A DNA stretch of 58,390 bases. Source: an uncultured Prevotellaceae bacterium (lineage in GTDB: Bacteria > Bacteroidota > Bacteroidia > Bacteroidales > Bacteroidaceae). The position numbers were made by a program, and so were the translations under genes. How positions within the stretch are numbered: position 1 is the stretch's first letter; each line of letters starts with the position of its first letter. The stretch spans positions 1 to 58,390 of the forward strand of contig CADAKX010000013.1 of NCBI GenBank assembly GCA_902788605.1. Reading direction: 5' to 3'. The notes under the pieces were generated by a model that made no database searches, was not told where the DNA came from, and saw only the letters and a program-made list of their open reading frames with translations. Of the stretch, positions 1 to 8,144 are shown in pieces.

Positions 1-543
1 AGAGTGAGGATTATACTTCGTAGTCTCTAAGAAGAACTTCTCACCATAGGCCAGATGATGCTCTGCACTACTTGCTGTCGTTGTAAACGGAGGCTCAACA
101 CCCTCGGGATGAGTCAATTCCAAGGCGCCATATACCTCATCAGTAGAAATATGATAGAAACGTTTGCCCTCGTACTTCTCTGGCAGTGACTCCCAATACA
201 GTTTGGCAGCCTGCAGCAAACTCAGAGTACCCATCACGTTGGTCTTAGCAAATGTAAATGGATCCTTGATAGAACGGTCCACATGACTCTCTGCGGCCAG
301 ATGAATGATACCATCTACCTTTTTGTCCTGCATCAGCTTGTAGAAGGCATCAAAGTCGCAGATGTCCATCTTAACGAATTCGTAATTGGGCTTATTCTCA
401 ATATCCTTGAGATTAGCCAGATTACCTGCATAGGTTAGTTTATCCAGATTAATAATGTGATACTCTGGATACTTGTTAACGAAAAGGCGCACTACATGAC
501 TTCCAATAAAGCCTGCACCACCGGTAATAACAATATTCTTCAT
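1..543 (-). CDS. rfbB: dTDP-glucose 4,6-dehydratase, N-terminal part (cut by window edge)
   Basis: Converts dTDP-glucose to dTDP-4-keto-6-deoxyglucose in dTDP-rhamnose and O-antigen/capsule sugar synthesis; a cytosolic short-chain dehydrogenase/reductase. The frame opens with ATG at 541-543 and stays open to base 1, so about 181 residues of a family of roughly 350-380 are present. The N-terminus reads MKNIVITGGAGFIGSHVV, the NAD-binding glycine motif GxxGxxG. Further on are DKLTYAGNL, HLAAESHVDRS and STDEVYG, all signatures of RfbB. The active-site YxxxK would fall at or just past the window edge. It starts 15 bp after the small membrane gene at 559-738, so it is probably the distal gene of the minus-strand operon. 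The family call is secure; the rest of the sugar cluster is not visible. Confidence 0.95.
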   Translation of the reverse strand, partial: MKNIVITGGAGFIGSHVVRLFVNKYPEYHIINLDKLTYAGNLANLKDIENKPNYEFVKMDICDFDAFYKLMQDKKVDGIIHLAAESHVDRSIKDPFTFAKTNVMGTLSLLQAAKLYWESLPEKYEGKRFYHISTDEVYGALELTHPEGVEPPFTTTASSAEHHLAYGEKFFLETTKYNPHS

Positions 544-558
544 ACTCTTTATATTATG

Positions 559-738
559 TTATTTGTTTTTATTCTTCAATTTACCAAACAGCGTCAACGC
601 GATATATATCACGAAGCAAACGCCATAGGTCTGAGCGGCCTCGTCCCACGTTTTATCAAAGCCTACGGCATATGATATTAACGTAAGAATAGTGGCAACT
701 ATTGTGCCTGTGACGAAATCTAAGACGTACTCTCTCAT
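559..738 (-). CDS. small membrane protein, 59 residues, unknown function
   Basis: I do not recognise the family. The frame runs from ATG (736-738) to TAA (559-561). It opens MREYVLDFVTGTIVATILTL and contains two hydrophobic stretches (about residues 8-25 and 40-52) separated by a polar segment containing DKTWDEAAQTYG, and ends in the basic tail KLKNKNK. This suggests a two-pass inner-membrane protein with a positive C-terminus on the cytoplasmic side. Its ATG overlaps the stop codon of the phosphoesterase gene (ATGA overlap, 735-738), which points to translational coupling, and rfbB begins 15 bp downstream. The operon position, regular start/stop overlap and sensible topology support a real gene; no function can be assigned. 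Confidence 0.7.
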   Translation of the reverse strand: MREYVLDFVTGTIVATILTLISYAVGFDKTWDEAAQTYGVCFVIYIALTLFGKLKNKNK

Positions 739-1238
739 TGTCTTCGCGGATCTTCAAGGGTTATCACTTCCAAATCCTTAAACGCAGAACCATCAATGGT
801 GAGACGCACCAACGTCCGTTCCTTGTGCCATCCTTGTAAGCCTGCTGCTCCAGGGTTGATATGAAGCATCTTTAGAGTGGCATCATATTTCACCTTGAGA
901 ATATGTGAATGGCCAGCAATAAACAACTGTGGCGGATTGGTATAGAGCGTTCGAACAATCGAATGGTCGTAATTGCCAGGATAGCCGCCAATATGTTTAA
1001 TAAGCACATCGACGTCCTCGCACTTAAAGCGATTCAATTCACGATACATCAGACGCAGGTCTCCCCCATCACAATTACCACATACCGCACGAAAAGGCCG
1101 GAACTCAGCTAATCGCTCGGCCACATCGACATTGCCAATATCGCCTGCATGCCATATCTCGTCGCAGGGTTCAAAGTAATGCAAGTACTTCGGATCCCAA
1201 TAGCTATGAGTGTCGCTGATAATGCCTATTCTTTTCAC
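735..1238 (-). CDS. YfcE/MJ0936-type metallophosphoesterase
   Basis: A 167-residue calcineurin-like phosphoesterase, probably a cytosolic metal-dependent phosphodiesterase. The metal-ligand motifs appear in order: GIISDTH at residues 5-11 (Asp9, His11), HAGDIGN near 31-37, GNCD near 54-57 and AGHSH in the C-terminal third. Length matches the YfcE family (about 160-185 residues). The physiological substrate of this family is not well defined. The gene follows the cytidylate-kinase-like gene by 11 bp and overlaps the downstream 59-residue gene by 4 bp, so it is an internal operon gene with no obvious promoter of its own. Confidence 0.88.
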   Translation of the reverse strand: MKRIGIISDTHSYWDPKYLHYFEPCDEIWHAGDIGNVDVAERLAEFRPFRAVCGNCDGGDLRLMYRELNRFKCEDVDVLIKHIGGYPGNYDHSIVRTLYTNPPQLFIAGHSHILKVKYDATLKMLHINPGAAGLQGWHKERTLVRLTIDGSAFKDLEVITLEDPRRQ

Positions 1239-1249
1239 GATTCAATGTT

Positions 1250-1888
1250 TTAAATTTGAGGAGTAATATTTAGCTTCTTTCTGACGAATTCTGCTATGAG
1301 CCCTGCGGTCTCCTTTGGACCAATCGCACTAGAGTCAATGCAGAGATCATAGCTGTCGGCCTGTCCCCAATGTTTACCTGTATAATAATTATAGTAGGAC
1401 GCACGGCGGTTCTCCACATGCTGAATACGCCTGATGGCCTCATCTCGTGTCACCTGTTTCTCTTTCATAAACAATTCAGCTCGCACCTCAATGGACGCCG
1501 TAATAAACACATTAACCACATTGGGGAAGTCACGTAGCACATAGTCGGCACAACGACCTACGAAAACGCACGATCCCTCCTGAGCCGCCTTGATAATCGC
1601 ATCACTTTGGAACTTGAAAAGGCTCTCCTGTGAGAAATTGTTCTGATAGAAGTTACTTCCGCCTCCCCAGTTACCGCTATATGGCAGATGAAAGAAAGAA
1701 CGGAAGAAGCCCTTGCGTTCGTCACTTTGTTTAAAGAACTCTTCCGAGAAGCCACTTTCCTTAGCGGCAAGATTCAGCAGTTCACGGTCATAGTACTTCG
1801 CTTGGAACTCGGCAGCCAACAGCTTTCCGATTTCCAATCCGCCAGCACAAACCTGACGACCAACGTTAATGATTACTTGCTTGTCCAT
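1250..1888 (-). CDS. cytidylate kinase-like family protein
   Basis: A 212-residue P-loop NTPase resembling the Cytidylate_kin2 family rather than canonical Cmk. The N-terminus IINVGRQVCAGGLEIGKLLA is a variant of the family's GRQxGSGGxxIG nucleotide loop; the usual second glycine and serine positions read VCAGG, so the loop is somewhat degenerate. Downstream are the lid-like GSCVFVGRCADYVLRD and the RRAxYYNYYTGKHWG segment typical of the family, followed by DLCIDSSAIG. Its real substrate is unknown. Its start lies inside the end of the MATE gene (23-bp overlap, 1866-1888), so the two are likely co-translated. This pairing of MATE and kinase-like protein gives no clear functional hint. Confidence 0.85.
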   Translation of the reverse strand: MDKQVIINVGRQVCAGGLEIGKLLAAEFQAKYYDRELLNLAAKESGFSEEFFKQSDERKGFFRSFFHLPYSGNWGGGSNFYQNNFSQESLFKFQSDAIIKAAQEGSCVFVGRCADYVLRDFPNVVNVFITASIEVRAELFMKEKQVTRDEAIRRIQHVENRRASYYNYYTGKHWGQADSYDLCIDSSAIGPKETAGLIAEFVRKKLNITPQI

Positions 1889-3230
1889 AAGACTTGAATT
1901 TTCTTATATGCCACAACAATATGGGAATAGTAAAGGAGAAAGCCAGGAAGTCACTGGAAGGCATGGCATACCAAACGCCATCGAGCCCCCAGAACAATGG
2001 ATAGACATAAGCCATTGGCAAGAGGAGGATGAGCTGCCTAGACAGCGAAAGGAATATACTAATCTTCACCTTACCAATACACTGGAAGAAATTGGTGACA
2101 ACGGCCTGAGTACCCACTACAAAGAACACCAACATGGCCAATTTGATGCCACGAGCCGCCATCTCGAGCAGCACAGGGTCGGTGGTGAATATACGCGCCA
2201 TCTGACGAGGGAAGAGCATTGAGAGCGCCCAACCGACAAGCAGGATTGACGTAGCCACAGCAACGGATATCCACAAACAGCGCATCATACGGTCGTATTT
2301 CTTGGCACCATAGTTATAGCCCACAATGGGTTGCATACCCTGGGTGACACCCATAACAAACATAAAGAACACCATTACCATAGAGTTGGCAATGGAATAA
2401 GCGCCAACAGCCATATCCCCGCCATAGCGTACGAACTGGTTGTTCATGAAGATGACGATGACACATGCCGTGGCCTGCATCAGAAACGGCGACACGCCAA
2501 TAGCTACAACATTCTTGACGAGATCGGCCTTCAGGCGATAAATACCACGCTTCAGGTGGAGCAACTCATGCTTGTCACTAAATATCCGCATCTGCCAACA
2601 CAGCGCCAGAGACTGCGACAACACTGTTGCCAAGGCTGCGCCACGAATACCCCAGCGGAACCACCAGACAAAGGCCATCACCAACACAATATTACACCCC
2701 ACGGTGAACAGCGTCGCATACATGGCATGACGCGGCTTTCCCGCGGCACGCAAAACAGCGTTCATACCAAAGTACATATGGGTGACCATATTACCCAGCA
2801 GAATAACCTGCATAAATTCACGGGCATAAGGCAGCGTAGCATCTGAAGCTCCGAAGAAAAGGAGTATGGGATCAAGGAAAATCAAACTAACAAGCATAAA
2901 AAGGAAACCCACAATAACATTGAGCGTCACGGTATTTCCTAACAGGTGTTGTGCAGTATCATAATCGCGCTGACCCAATTTCACACTAATGCAGGTCGAC
3001 GCACCGACGCCAACAGCAGCTCCAAAGGCTGCACTAAGGTTCATAAAAGGAAATGTGATGCCCAAACCTGCGATAGCCTCAGGGCCCACCACCTGTCCAA
3101 TCACCGAACGGTCAATGATATTATAGAGCGAACTGGCAACCATGGCCACCATGGCAGGTAAAGCATACTGCCAAAGCAACTGACCAACGGGCTTCTGCCC
3201 TAGTTCCAAAGCTTTCTGTCTATTATCCAT
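1866..3230 (-). CDS. MATE family efflux transporter
   Basis: A 454-residue inner-membrane multidrug/toxin-type exporter of the MATE (NorM/DinF-like) superfamily, expected to use a Na+ or H+ gradient. Hydrophobicity and length fit twelve membrane helices. Family motifs include the N-terminal VGQLLWQYALPAMVAMVAS and SLYNIIDRSVIGQVVG, and the second-half repeat GVTQGMQPIVGYNYGAKKYD, which is highly characteristic. It is the first gene of the minus-strand operon, with a good Bacteroidetes promoter at 3242-3273. Substrate cannot be read from sequence. Confidence 0.93.
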   Translation of the reverse strand: MDNRQKALELGQKPVGQLLWQYALPAMVAMVASSLYNIIDRSVIGQVVGPEAIAGLGITFPFMNLSAAFGAAVGVGASTCISVKLGQRDYDTAQHLLGNTVTLNVIVGFLFMLVSLIFLDPILLFFGASDATLPYAREFMQVILLGNMVTHMYFGMNAVLRAAGKPRHAMYATLFTVGCNIVLVMAFVWWFRWGIRGAALATVLSQSLALCWQMRIFSDKHELLHLKRGIYRLKADLVKNVVAIGVSPFLMQATACVIVIFMNNQFVRYGGDMAVGAYSIANSMVMVFFMFVMGVTQGMQPIVGYNYGAKKYDRMMRCLWISVAVATSILLVGWALSMLFPRQMARIFTTDPVLLEMAARGIKLAMLVFFVVGTQAVVTNFFQCIGKVKISIFLSLSRQLILLLPMAYVYPLFWGLDGVWYAMPSSDFLAFSFTIPILLWHIRKFKSYGQASNH

Positions 3231-3241
3231 ATTTCAATTTG

Positions 3242-3273
3242 CAAAGGTAAACCTTTTTTCCGACACTGCCAAA
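3242..3273 (-). promoter_or_regulatory. Bacteroidetes-type promoter for the MATE operon
   Basis: On the minus strand, TTTGG (3273-3269) is followed by 19 bp and TACCTTTG (3249-3242), matching TTTG-N19-21-TAnnTTTG. It lies 12 bp before the MATE start codon, giving a very short leader. Confidence 0.75.
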
Positions 3274-3290
3274 TTTTAAAGCAATCAAAG

Positions 3291-3322
3291 TTTGGCTCTT
3301 TCAATATTTATTCGTACTTTTG
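3291..3322 (+). promoter_or_regulatory. Bacteroidetes-type promoter for the subtilase/xseAB operon
   Basis: TTTGG at 3291-3295, 19 bp, then TACTTTTG at 3315-3322; the subtilase ATG follows at 3348. It is divergent from the MATE promoter with 17 bp between their -33 boxes. Confidence 0.78.
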
Positions 3323-3347
3323 TGGCCGTTAAACAATTTCGGGACTA

Positions 3348-4763
3348 ATGAACCGCACTATCATATTGCTTATCTTGCTCCTAGCGAGCCTCACGTCTAA
3401 TGCCGCCAAAATCAAATTTCCTGGTGGTAAATGCTATATTTACCGATACGCGCTGAAAGACAAAGCGGCAACCAATTACACATTGGACAAACCACAGCGT
3501 TTTCTCTCGCAAAAGAGTTTGGAGCGCCGTCAACGCCAAGGCGTAGCCATCGACTCCACCGACCTGCCTGTGTGTCGTGCTTATATCAAGTTATTCGATG
3601 TCAGAGGTACCAAGATTGTCGGCACCAGCAAGTGGCAGAACACGGTATTGGTGCAATCAAACGACTCTCTCCTACTCGATAAGCTCAGCCAGCAGGACAT
3701 TGTCCGTCATGCCAAATGCGTTTTTGTCGCACCAGACTCTATAGAAGAACCCGACGATATCAGATGGAACGTGCACGAGGACTTCAACCGATGGGACTCG
3801 GTCAAAAACGACCCCTACGGCATGGCTCGCGGACAGATAGAGATGCTCAACGGCACCAAGCTTCACGAACTTGACTATACGGGACGAGGTATGACCATCG
3901 CTGTGATTGACGGGGGATTCCAGAACTATGACCGTATCCCTGCTTTCAAGGAAACCCATATCGTAGGCACACGCAATTTCGTGCCAACACGTATCGACAA
4001 AGTGTTACAGGTTTGCGAACGAGGTCCTTTCCACGCCATTGATCACGGCACAAAGGTTCTCTCTGCACTGGCTGCCAATGCACCTGAAGTACATATTGGC
4101 ACCGCACCTGACGCTGACTACTGGCTATTACGCAGCGAGGCCAACCAGATAGAACAACCCATAGAGGAAGACCTTTGGGCGATGGCTGTGGAAACAGCCG
4201 ACTCCGTAGGCGCAGACATTATCAGTTCTTCATTAGGCTATTATGCCTATGACGAAGGACGGGGCAACTACCGTTTGCAAGACCTAAACGGGCATACAGC
4301 TTTCATATCGCGCGAAGCCTCAATGCTGGCTGGAAAAGGAATCGTGCTCTGCAACTCTGCCGGCAATTCGGGCATGGGTCAATGGAAGAAAATCGGCGTT
4401 CCTGCCGATGCTCCCGACATCATCACCGTGGGAGCCATTGACAGAGACAAGCGATTGGCCTCTTTCTCCAGCATAGGCCCATCTCAAGACGGCCGCATTA
4501 AACCCGACATCATGGCACAGGGTGCCCCCGCTGCACTGATCTCAGGCCGAGGCACACTGGTTCACGACATGGGCACATCATTCTCTACGCCCATCGTTTC
4601 GGGATTAGTCGCATGCCTTTGGCAGGCCCTCCCCAACAAAAACGCACGAGAGATTATTCAATTGGTACGCGAAAGCGCCAGCCAATATAATGAGCCGACC
4701 AATATCTTTGGCTATGGCATCCCGGATTTCTGGAAAGCATACACCTCACATCAGAACCTATGA
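3348..4763 (+). CDS. secreted subtilisin-like serine peptidase (S8)
   Basis: A 471-residue S8 family protease with an N-terminal signal peptide (MNRTIILLILLLASLTSNAA). The catalytic triad is readable: Asp188 in TIAVIDGGF, His233 in AIDHGTKV and Ser411 in GTSFSTPIVSGLVA. The oxyanion-hole Asn lies in CNSAGNSG. The region before Asp188 (about 165 residues) probably acts as a propeptide and includes FLSQKSLERRQRQG, a motif often seen in Bacteroidetes S8 proteases. No type IX-type C-terminal domain follows the catalytic domain; the protein ends shortly after the GYGIPDFWKA motif. It probably acts in the periplasm or outside the cell. Its stop overlaps the xseA start (ATGA, 4760-4763). Confidence 0.92.
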   Translation: MNRTIILLILLLASLTSNAAKIKFPGGKCYIYRYALKDKAATNYTLDKPQRFLSQKSLERRQRQGVAIDSTDLPVCRAYIKLFDVRGTKIVGTSKWQNTVLVQSNDSLLLDKLSQQDIVRHAKCVFVAPDSIEEPDDIRWNVHEDFNRWDSVKNDPYGMARGQIEMLNGTKLHELDYTGRGMTIAVIDGGFQNYDRIPAFKETHIVGTRNFVPTRIDKVLQVCERGPFHAIDHGTKVLSALAANAPEVHIGTAPDADYWLLRSEANQIEQPIEEDLWAMAVETADSVGADIISSSLGYYAYDEGRGNYRLQDLNGHTAFISREASMLAGKGIVLCNSAGNSGMGQWKKIGVPADAPDIITVGAIDRDKRLASFSSIGPSQDGRIKPDIMAQGAPAALISGRGTLVHDMGTSFSTPIVSGLVACLWQALPNKNAREIIQLVRESASQYNEPTNIFGYGIPDFWKAYTSHQNL

Positions 4764-5986
4764 ACACTACCACATTCAGCCTTTACGAGCTCAATGCTCT
4801 GGTGCGCCAAACCATTGAGCAGACCCTGGATGATGAATACTGGGTCGAGGCCGAATTGGCAGAGTGCCGAGTGAACAGAGGACACTGCTATATGGAACTG
4901 ATTCAGAAAGACGAACACAGCAATACCCCTATAGCACGAGCACAGGCTAAATGCTGGCAGAACACATGGGCCATGTTAGGACCGTATTTTGAAAAGACAT
5001 CCGGTCAGCCTCTGCATGCTGGACTAAAAACGCGTCTCAAAGTCTATCCGCAGTTTCATGAGACCTATGGTTTTTCATGGATCGTCACCGACATCGACCC
5101 CACCTACACCTTGGGCGATATGACCAAAAGACGTCAAGAGATTATCCGGCAATTACAAGAAGAAGGTGTTTTTGATCTACAGAGAGAGCTACAATTCCCA
5201 CTCTTTTGTCTCAACATTGCCGTCGTGTCCAGCCAGACAGCAGCCGGCTATGGTGATTTTGTCAATCAGTTGGCCGACTCGCCATACGAATTCCGCACGC
5301 AACTCTACCCCGCCACAATGCAGGGTGAGCAGGTGGAGCAGAGCATCATTGAGGCTTTGAACTGTATCTACCATGACATTGACAACTTTGACTGCGTGGT
5401 AATCATACGAGGTGGCGGTGCTACAGCCGACCTCTCTGGTTTCGACACATTAGCATTGGCAGAAAATGTGGCACAATTCCCTTTGCCCATCATCACTGGC
5501 ATTGGCCATGACCGCGACGAATCGGTACTAGACATGGTGAGTCATCAACGGGTGAAAACGCCCACCGCAGCAGCACAATTCCTCATTAGCCATCTTGATG
5601 CCACCATGCAACGCATAGACAACTACCAAGAGCGGATTACACGCTATGCCACCATCAAGATGGAAACAGAACATCTGCGACTGGCACACCTAGCAGAACG
5701 CATCCCCTCACTTTTCTCATTGGTCAAGACCCGCCAGGAAGCCAGGCTCGACACTTTGGCAAATCGTATACAGTCAGCTCTTATCCTGACCATTGAGAAG
5801 CAGCACCATCAGCTACATATGCTGCAACATCGTGTCAAGGCTCTTGACCCCGCCCTGCTTCTGAAGCGCGGCTATAGCATCACCCTACACCAAGGCCGTG
5901 TGCTAAGAAGTGCCAACGACATCAAGCCTGGAACAGAAATAGAAACCCGCCTTGAACAAGGCACAATCATATCTATCACAAAATGA
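4760..5986 (+). CDS. xseA: exodeoxyribonuclease VII large subunit
   Basis: The 408-residue catalytic subunit of exonuclease VII, which degrades single-stranded DNA into oligonucleotides in the cytosol during repair and recombination. The N-terminal OB-fold starts at FSLYELNALVRQTIEQTL. The nuclease core carries VVSSQTAAGYGDF, VVIIRGGGATADLSGFD and ITGIGHDRDESVLDMVSHQRVKTPTAAA in order. A long helical region follows, and the C-terminus LLKRGYSITLHQGRVLRSANDI is typical. It overlaps the subtilase by 4 bp and xseB by 4 bp, so all three are translationally coupled. Confidence 0.97.
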   Translation: MNTTTFSLYELNALVRQTIEQTLDDEYWVEAELAECRVNRGHCYMELIQKDEHSNTPIARAQAKCWQNTWAMLGPYFEKTSGQPLHAGLKTRLKVYPQFHETYGFSWIVTDIDPTYTLGDMTKRRQEIIRQLQEEGVFDLQRELQFPLFCLNIAVVSSQTAAGYGDFVNQLADSPYEFRTQLYPATMQGEQVEQSIIEALNCIYHDIDNFDCVVIIRGGGATADLSGFDTLALAENVAQFPLPIITGIGHDRDESVLDMVSHQRVKTPTAAAQFLISHLDATMQRIDNYQERITRYATIKMETEHLRLAHLAERIPSLFSLVKTRQEARLDTLANRIQSALILTIEKQHHQLHMLQHRVKALDPALLLKRGYSITLHQGRVLRSANDIKPGTEIETRLEQGTIISITK

Positions 5987-6162
5987 CCTACGAAGAATCA
6001 TTAAAGCAACTGGAAGACATTGTCCGAAAGATGGAAGCCGGCGACTACAGCATTGACGAGTTGGCAGAAAAACTGACGCTGGCACAGCAACTCATCAGTC
6101 AGTGCAAGGAGAAACTTGAGAAAACTGATAGTGAAATCAAGAAAATATTAGAAAATCGTTAG
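5983..6162 (+). CDS. xseB: exodeoxyribonuclease VII small subunit
   Basis: A 59-residue protein beginning MTYEESLKQLEDIVRKMEAG, the standard XseB signature, followed by LAEKLTLAQQLISQCKEKL. It is a short helical-hairpin subunit that binds the XseA catalytic chain. The ATG (5983-5985) overlaps the xseA stop codon. Length is normal for the family (about 60-80 residues). It ends at TAG 6160-6162. Confidence 0.95.
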   Translation: MTYEESLKQLEDIVRKMEAGDYSIDELAEKLTLAQQLISQCKEKLEKTDSEIKKILENR

Positions 6163-6168
6163 AAAAAC

Positions 6169-6199
6169 TTGTGAGATAGCAGAAATTTGCTTATCTTTG
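6169..6199 (+). promoter_or_regulatory. promoter for ilvE
   Basis: TTG at 6169-6171, 20 bp, then TATCTTTG at 6192-6199, 35 bp before the chosen ilvE ATG. This decides the start: an upstream in-frame TTG at 6187 lies inside the promoter and cannot be the initiator. Confidence 0.7.
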
Positions 6200-6234
6200 C
6201 CGAGATTTATCAAACAACAGATACAACAAAGAAT

Positions 6235-7251
6235 ATGAAAGAATTAGACTGGAAGAATCTCTCCTTCGGCTACAGACCGACCGACTACAATGTTCGCTGC
6301 TATTATCGCGATGGAAAATGGGGCGAGATAGAAGTGTGTTCAGATGAGTATCTCAAGTTACACATGGCTGCCACCTGTCTGCATTACGGACAGGAAGCAT
6401 TCGAAGGCCTGAAAGCCTATCGTTGCAAGGACGGCAAAGTGCGTACATTCCGTGTAAAGGACAATGCAGAGCGTTTGCAGAGCACCTGCCGCGGCATCAT
6501 GATGCCCGAGGTACCCACAGAGTTGTTCACAGAGATGGTCAACAAGGTGGTTCGCCTGAATCAGGAGTGGATTCCCACTTATGAAAGTGGTGCCACCCTC
6601 TATATCCGTCCGCTGCTCATTGGCACCAGCGCACAGGTTGGCGTACATCCTGCCAAGGAATATCTGTTTATGATTTTCGTCACTCCCGTAGGTCCGTACT
6701 TCAAGGGCGGTTTCTCGACCAACCCCTACGTCATCATCCGCGACTATGACCGTAGTGCCCCTCTCGGTACAGGTAAATACAAGGTGGGCGGTAACTATGC
6801 TGCCAGCCTTTTTGCCAACAATTTGGCTCACGAGAAAGGCTATGCCTGTGAGTTCTACCTCGACGCGAAAGAGAAGAAGTATATGGACGAGTGTGGTGCT
6901 GCCAACTTCTTTGGCATCAAGAACAACACCTACGTTACACCGAAGTCAACTTCCATCCTGCCCTCTATCACCAACCGCTCATTGATGCAGGTTGCCGAGG
7001 ATTTGGGCATGAAGGTGGAACGTCGCCAGATTCCCGAGGAGGAACTCGAGACCTTCGAGGAAGCAGGTGCATGTGGAACAGCAGCTGTTATCTCACCAAT
7101 CTCATATATTGACGACCTTGACACTGGCAAGCGCTATTCGTTTGGCGACCAGCCCGGCCCTGTATCAAAGAAGCTCTATGACACTCTGCGTGGTATTCAG
7201 TATGGCGAGATTGAGGACAAGCACGGTTGGACTTCCGTCGTGATTGAATAA
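6235..7251 (+). CDS. ilvE: branched-chain amino-acid aminotransferase
   Basis: A 338-residue fold-type IV PLP enzyme that interconverts Leu/Ile/Val and their 2-oxo acids with 2-oxoglutarate as partner; cytosolic. It has the N-terminal MKELDWKNLSFGYRPTDYNV common to Bacteroidetes BCATs, FEGLKAY, YIRPLLIGT and the PLP-lysine segment GTGKYKVGGNYAAS (Lys183). DECGAANFF and EEAGACGTAAVISPI, the latter a BCAT signature, follow. ATG 6235 is chosen because the promoter TATCTTTG lies just upstream. Eight bases separate its stop from the next gene's TTG, but that gene is functionally unrelated. Confidence 0.96.
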   Translation: MKELDWKNLSFGYRPTDYNVRCYYRDGKWGEIEVCSDEYLKLHMAATCLHYGQEAFEGLKAYRCKDGKVRTFRVKDNAERLQSTCRGIMMPEVPTELFTEMVNKVVRLNQEWIPTYESGATLYIRPLLIGTSAQVGVHPAKEYLFMIFVTPVGPYFKGGFSTNPYVIIRDYDRSAPLGTGKYKVGGNYAASLFANNLAHEKGYACEFYLDAKEKKYMDECGAANFFGIKNNTYVTPKSTSILPSITNRSLMQVAEDLGMKVERRQIPEEELETFEEAGACGTAAVISPISYIDDLDTGKRYSFGDQPGPVSKKLYDTLRGIQYGEIEDKHGWTSVVIE

Positions 7252-7259
7252 GAAAAAGG

Positions 7260-7637
7260 TTGAGTAGAAAGAAGATTATAATTAGCCTAGCCATTGCCAC
7301 CATTGTATTGGGATTACTCTACATCTTCAATCCCGCAGACACAATGCTGGCACCCAAATGTGCGTTTCATGCCGTTACCGGCTTAAGTTGCCCAGGATGC
7401 GGCATGCAACGCTTTCTTCATGCTTTTATGCATGGACATTTTGCCGAGGCTTTCCACTATAATTATCTTCTTGTCATACTTCTTCCCTACCTCACTCTCC
7501 TCGGTATTGAAGAATTACTACTTACCGGGAAAACAAAGGAGCGTTGGAAACGCGTTATTGAAGGACGTACGCTAGTCATCACCATGATTATCCTCGCTCC
7601 TAGTTGGTTCGTCATAAGAAACATTTTTAATATTTAA
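7260..7637 (+). CDS. DUF2752 membrane protein
   Basis: A 125-residue small membrane protein carrying the DUF2752 signature GLSCPGCGMQR near residue 42, with its paired cysteines. Hydrophobic segments flank it (about residues 6-22, 68-84 and 102-120). The function of DUF2752 is not established. The start is uncertain: TTG at 7260 is the best available, since the first downstream ATG (7345) would remove the first membrane segment. It precedes the TM2-domain gene by 14 bp, a pairing common in Bacteroidetes. Confidence 0.82.
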   Translation: MSRKKIIISLAIATIVLGLLYIFNPADTMLAPKCAFHAVTGLSCPGCGMQRFLHAFMHGHFAEAFHYNYLLVILLPYLTLLGIEELLLTGKTKERWKRVIEGRTLVITMIILAPSWFVIRNIFNI

Positions 7638-7651
7638 TCATCATACGAATT

Positions 7652-7996
7652 ATGGATACAAAAGATGCTGATCAACTCTTGATGATGTATTCATCAAAAC
7701 TCTCTCCGGAATACATTCCGACGATTAAGAGCAGACTATTGGAAATGGAGCATTCCACTGCCATCCTGGCATTTAGCGATCTAAAGGATCCAACGACAGC
7801 CTTAATCATTTCTATCTGTGAAGGATTAATTGCCATCAATGGAATCAGTCGTTTCTACATTGGAGACGTAGGTATTGGTATCGCAAAGCTGCTGACTTGC
7901 GGTGGATGTGGTATTTGGTGGCTTGTCGACCTCTTCCTTATTCAGGAGGCCACACGCAGAAAGAACACGGAAAAGGTGTTACAGCTTTTAGGCTAA
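7652..7996 (+). CDS. TM2 domain-containing protein
   Basis: A 114-residue protein with a polar N-terminal half (MDTKDADQLLMMYSSKL) and a C-terminal TM2 domain: a membrane hairpin with ISRFYIGDVGIGIAKLLTCG and GCGIWWLVDLFLI, the canonical glycine-rich turn and WxxxD motif. TM2 proteins are small two-pass membrane proteins of largely unknown role. It shares an operon with DUF2752 and is followed by a strong terminator at 8046-8077. Confidence 0.85.
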   Translation: MDTKDADQLLMMYSSKLSPEYIPTIKSRLLEMEHSTAILAFSDLKDPTTALIISICEGLIAINGISRFYIGDVGIGIAKLLTCGGCGIWWLVDLFLIQEATRRKNTEKVLQLLG

Positions 7997-8045
7997 GCGA
8001 CCTTTTGTCCTACTGATTGTTTTATCTAAAGATAAACCCTCTTTC

Positions 8046-8077
8046 AGATGCTCCACATCATTGGAGCATCTTTTTTT
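8046..8077 (+). terminator. intrinsic terminator after the ilvE/DUF2752/TM2 genes
   Basis: A perfect 10-bp stem AGATGCTCCA / TGGAGCATCT with a 6-base loop (CATCAT), followed by a run of seven T (8071-8077). Confidence 0.88.
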
Positions 8078-8086
8078 GTTCTGAAA

Positions 8087-8118
8087 TTTGGGATTCTCGA
8101 ATAATATTCGTACTTTTG
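8087..8118 (+). promoter_or_regulatory. promoter for trmB
   Basis: TTTGG at 8087-8091, 19 bp, then TACTTTTG at 8111-8118; the trmB ATG is at 8145. Confidence 0.78.
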
Positions 8119-8144
8119 CATATCTATAAGGAAAACATTTTAGT

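Noticed and set aside
7072-7251. DUF2752 gene joined to ilvE as one unit with a riboswitch
   Set aside because: Only 8 bases lie between them and no structured leader is visible.
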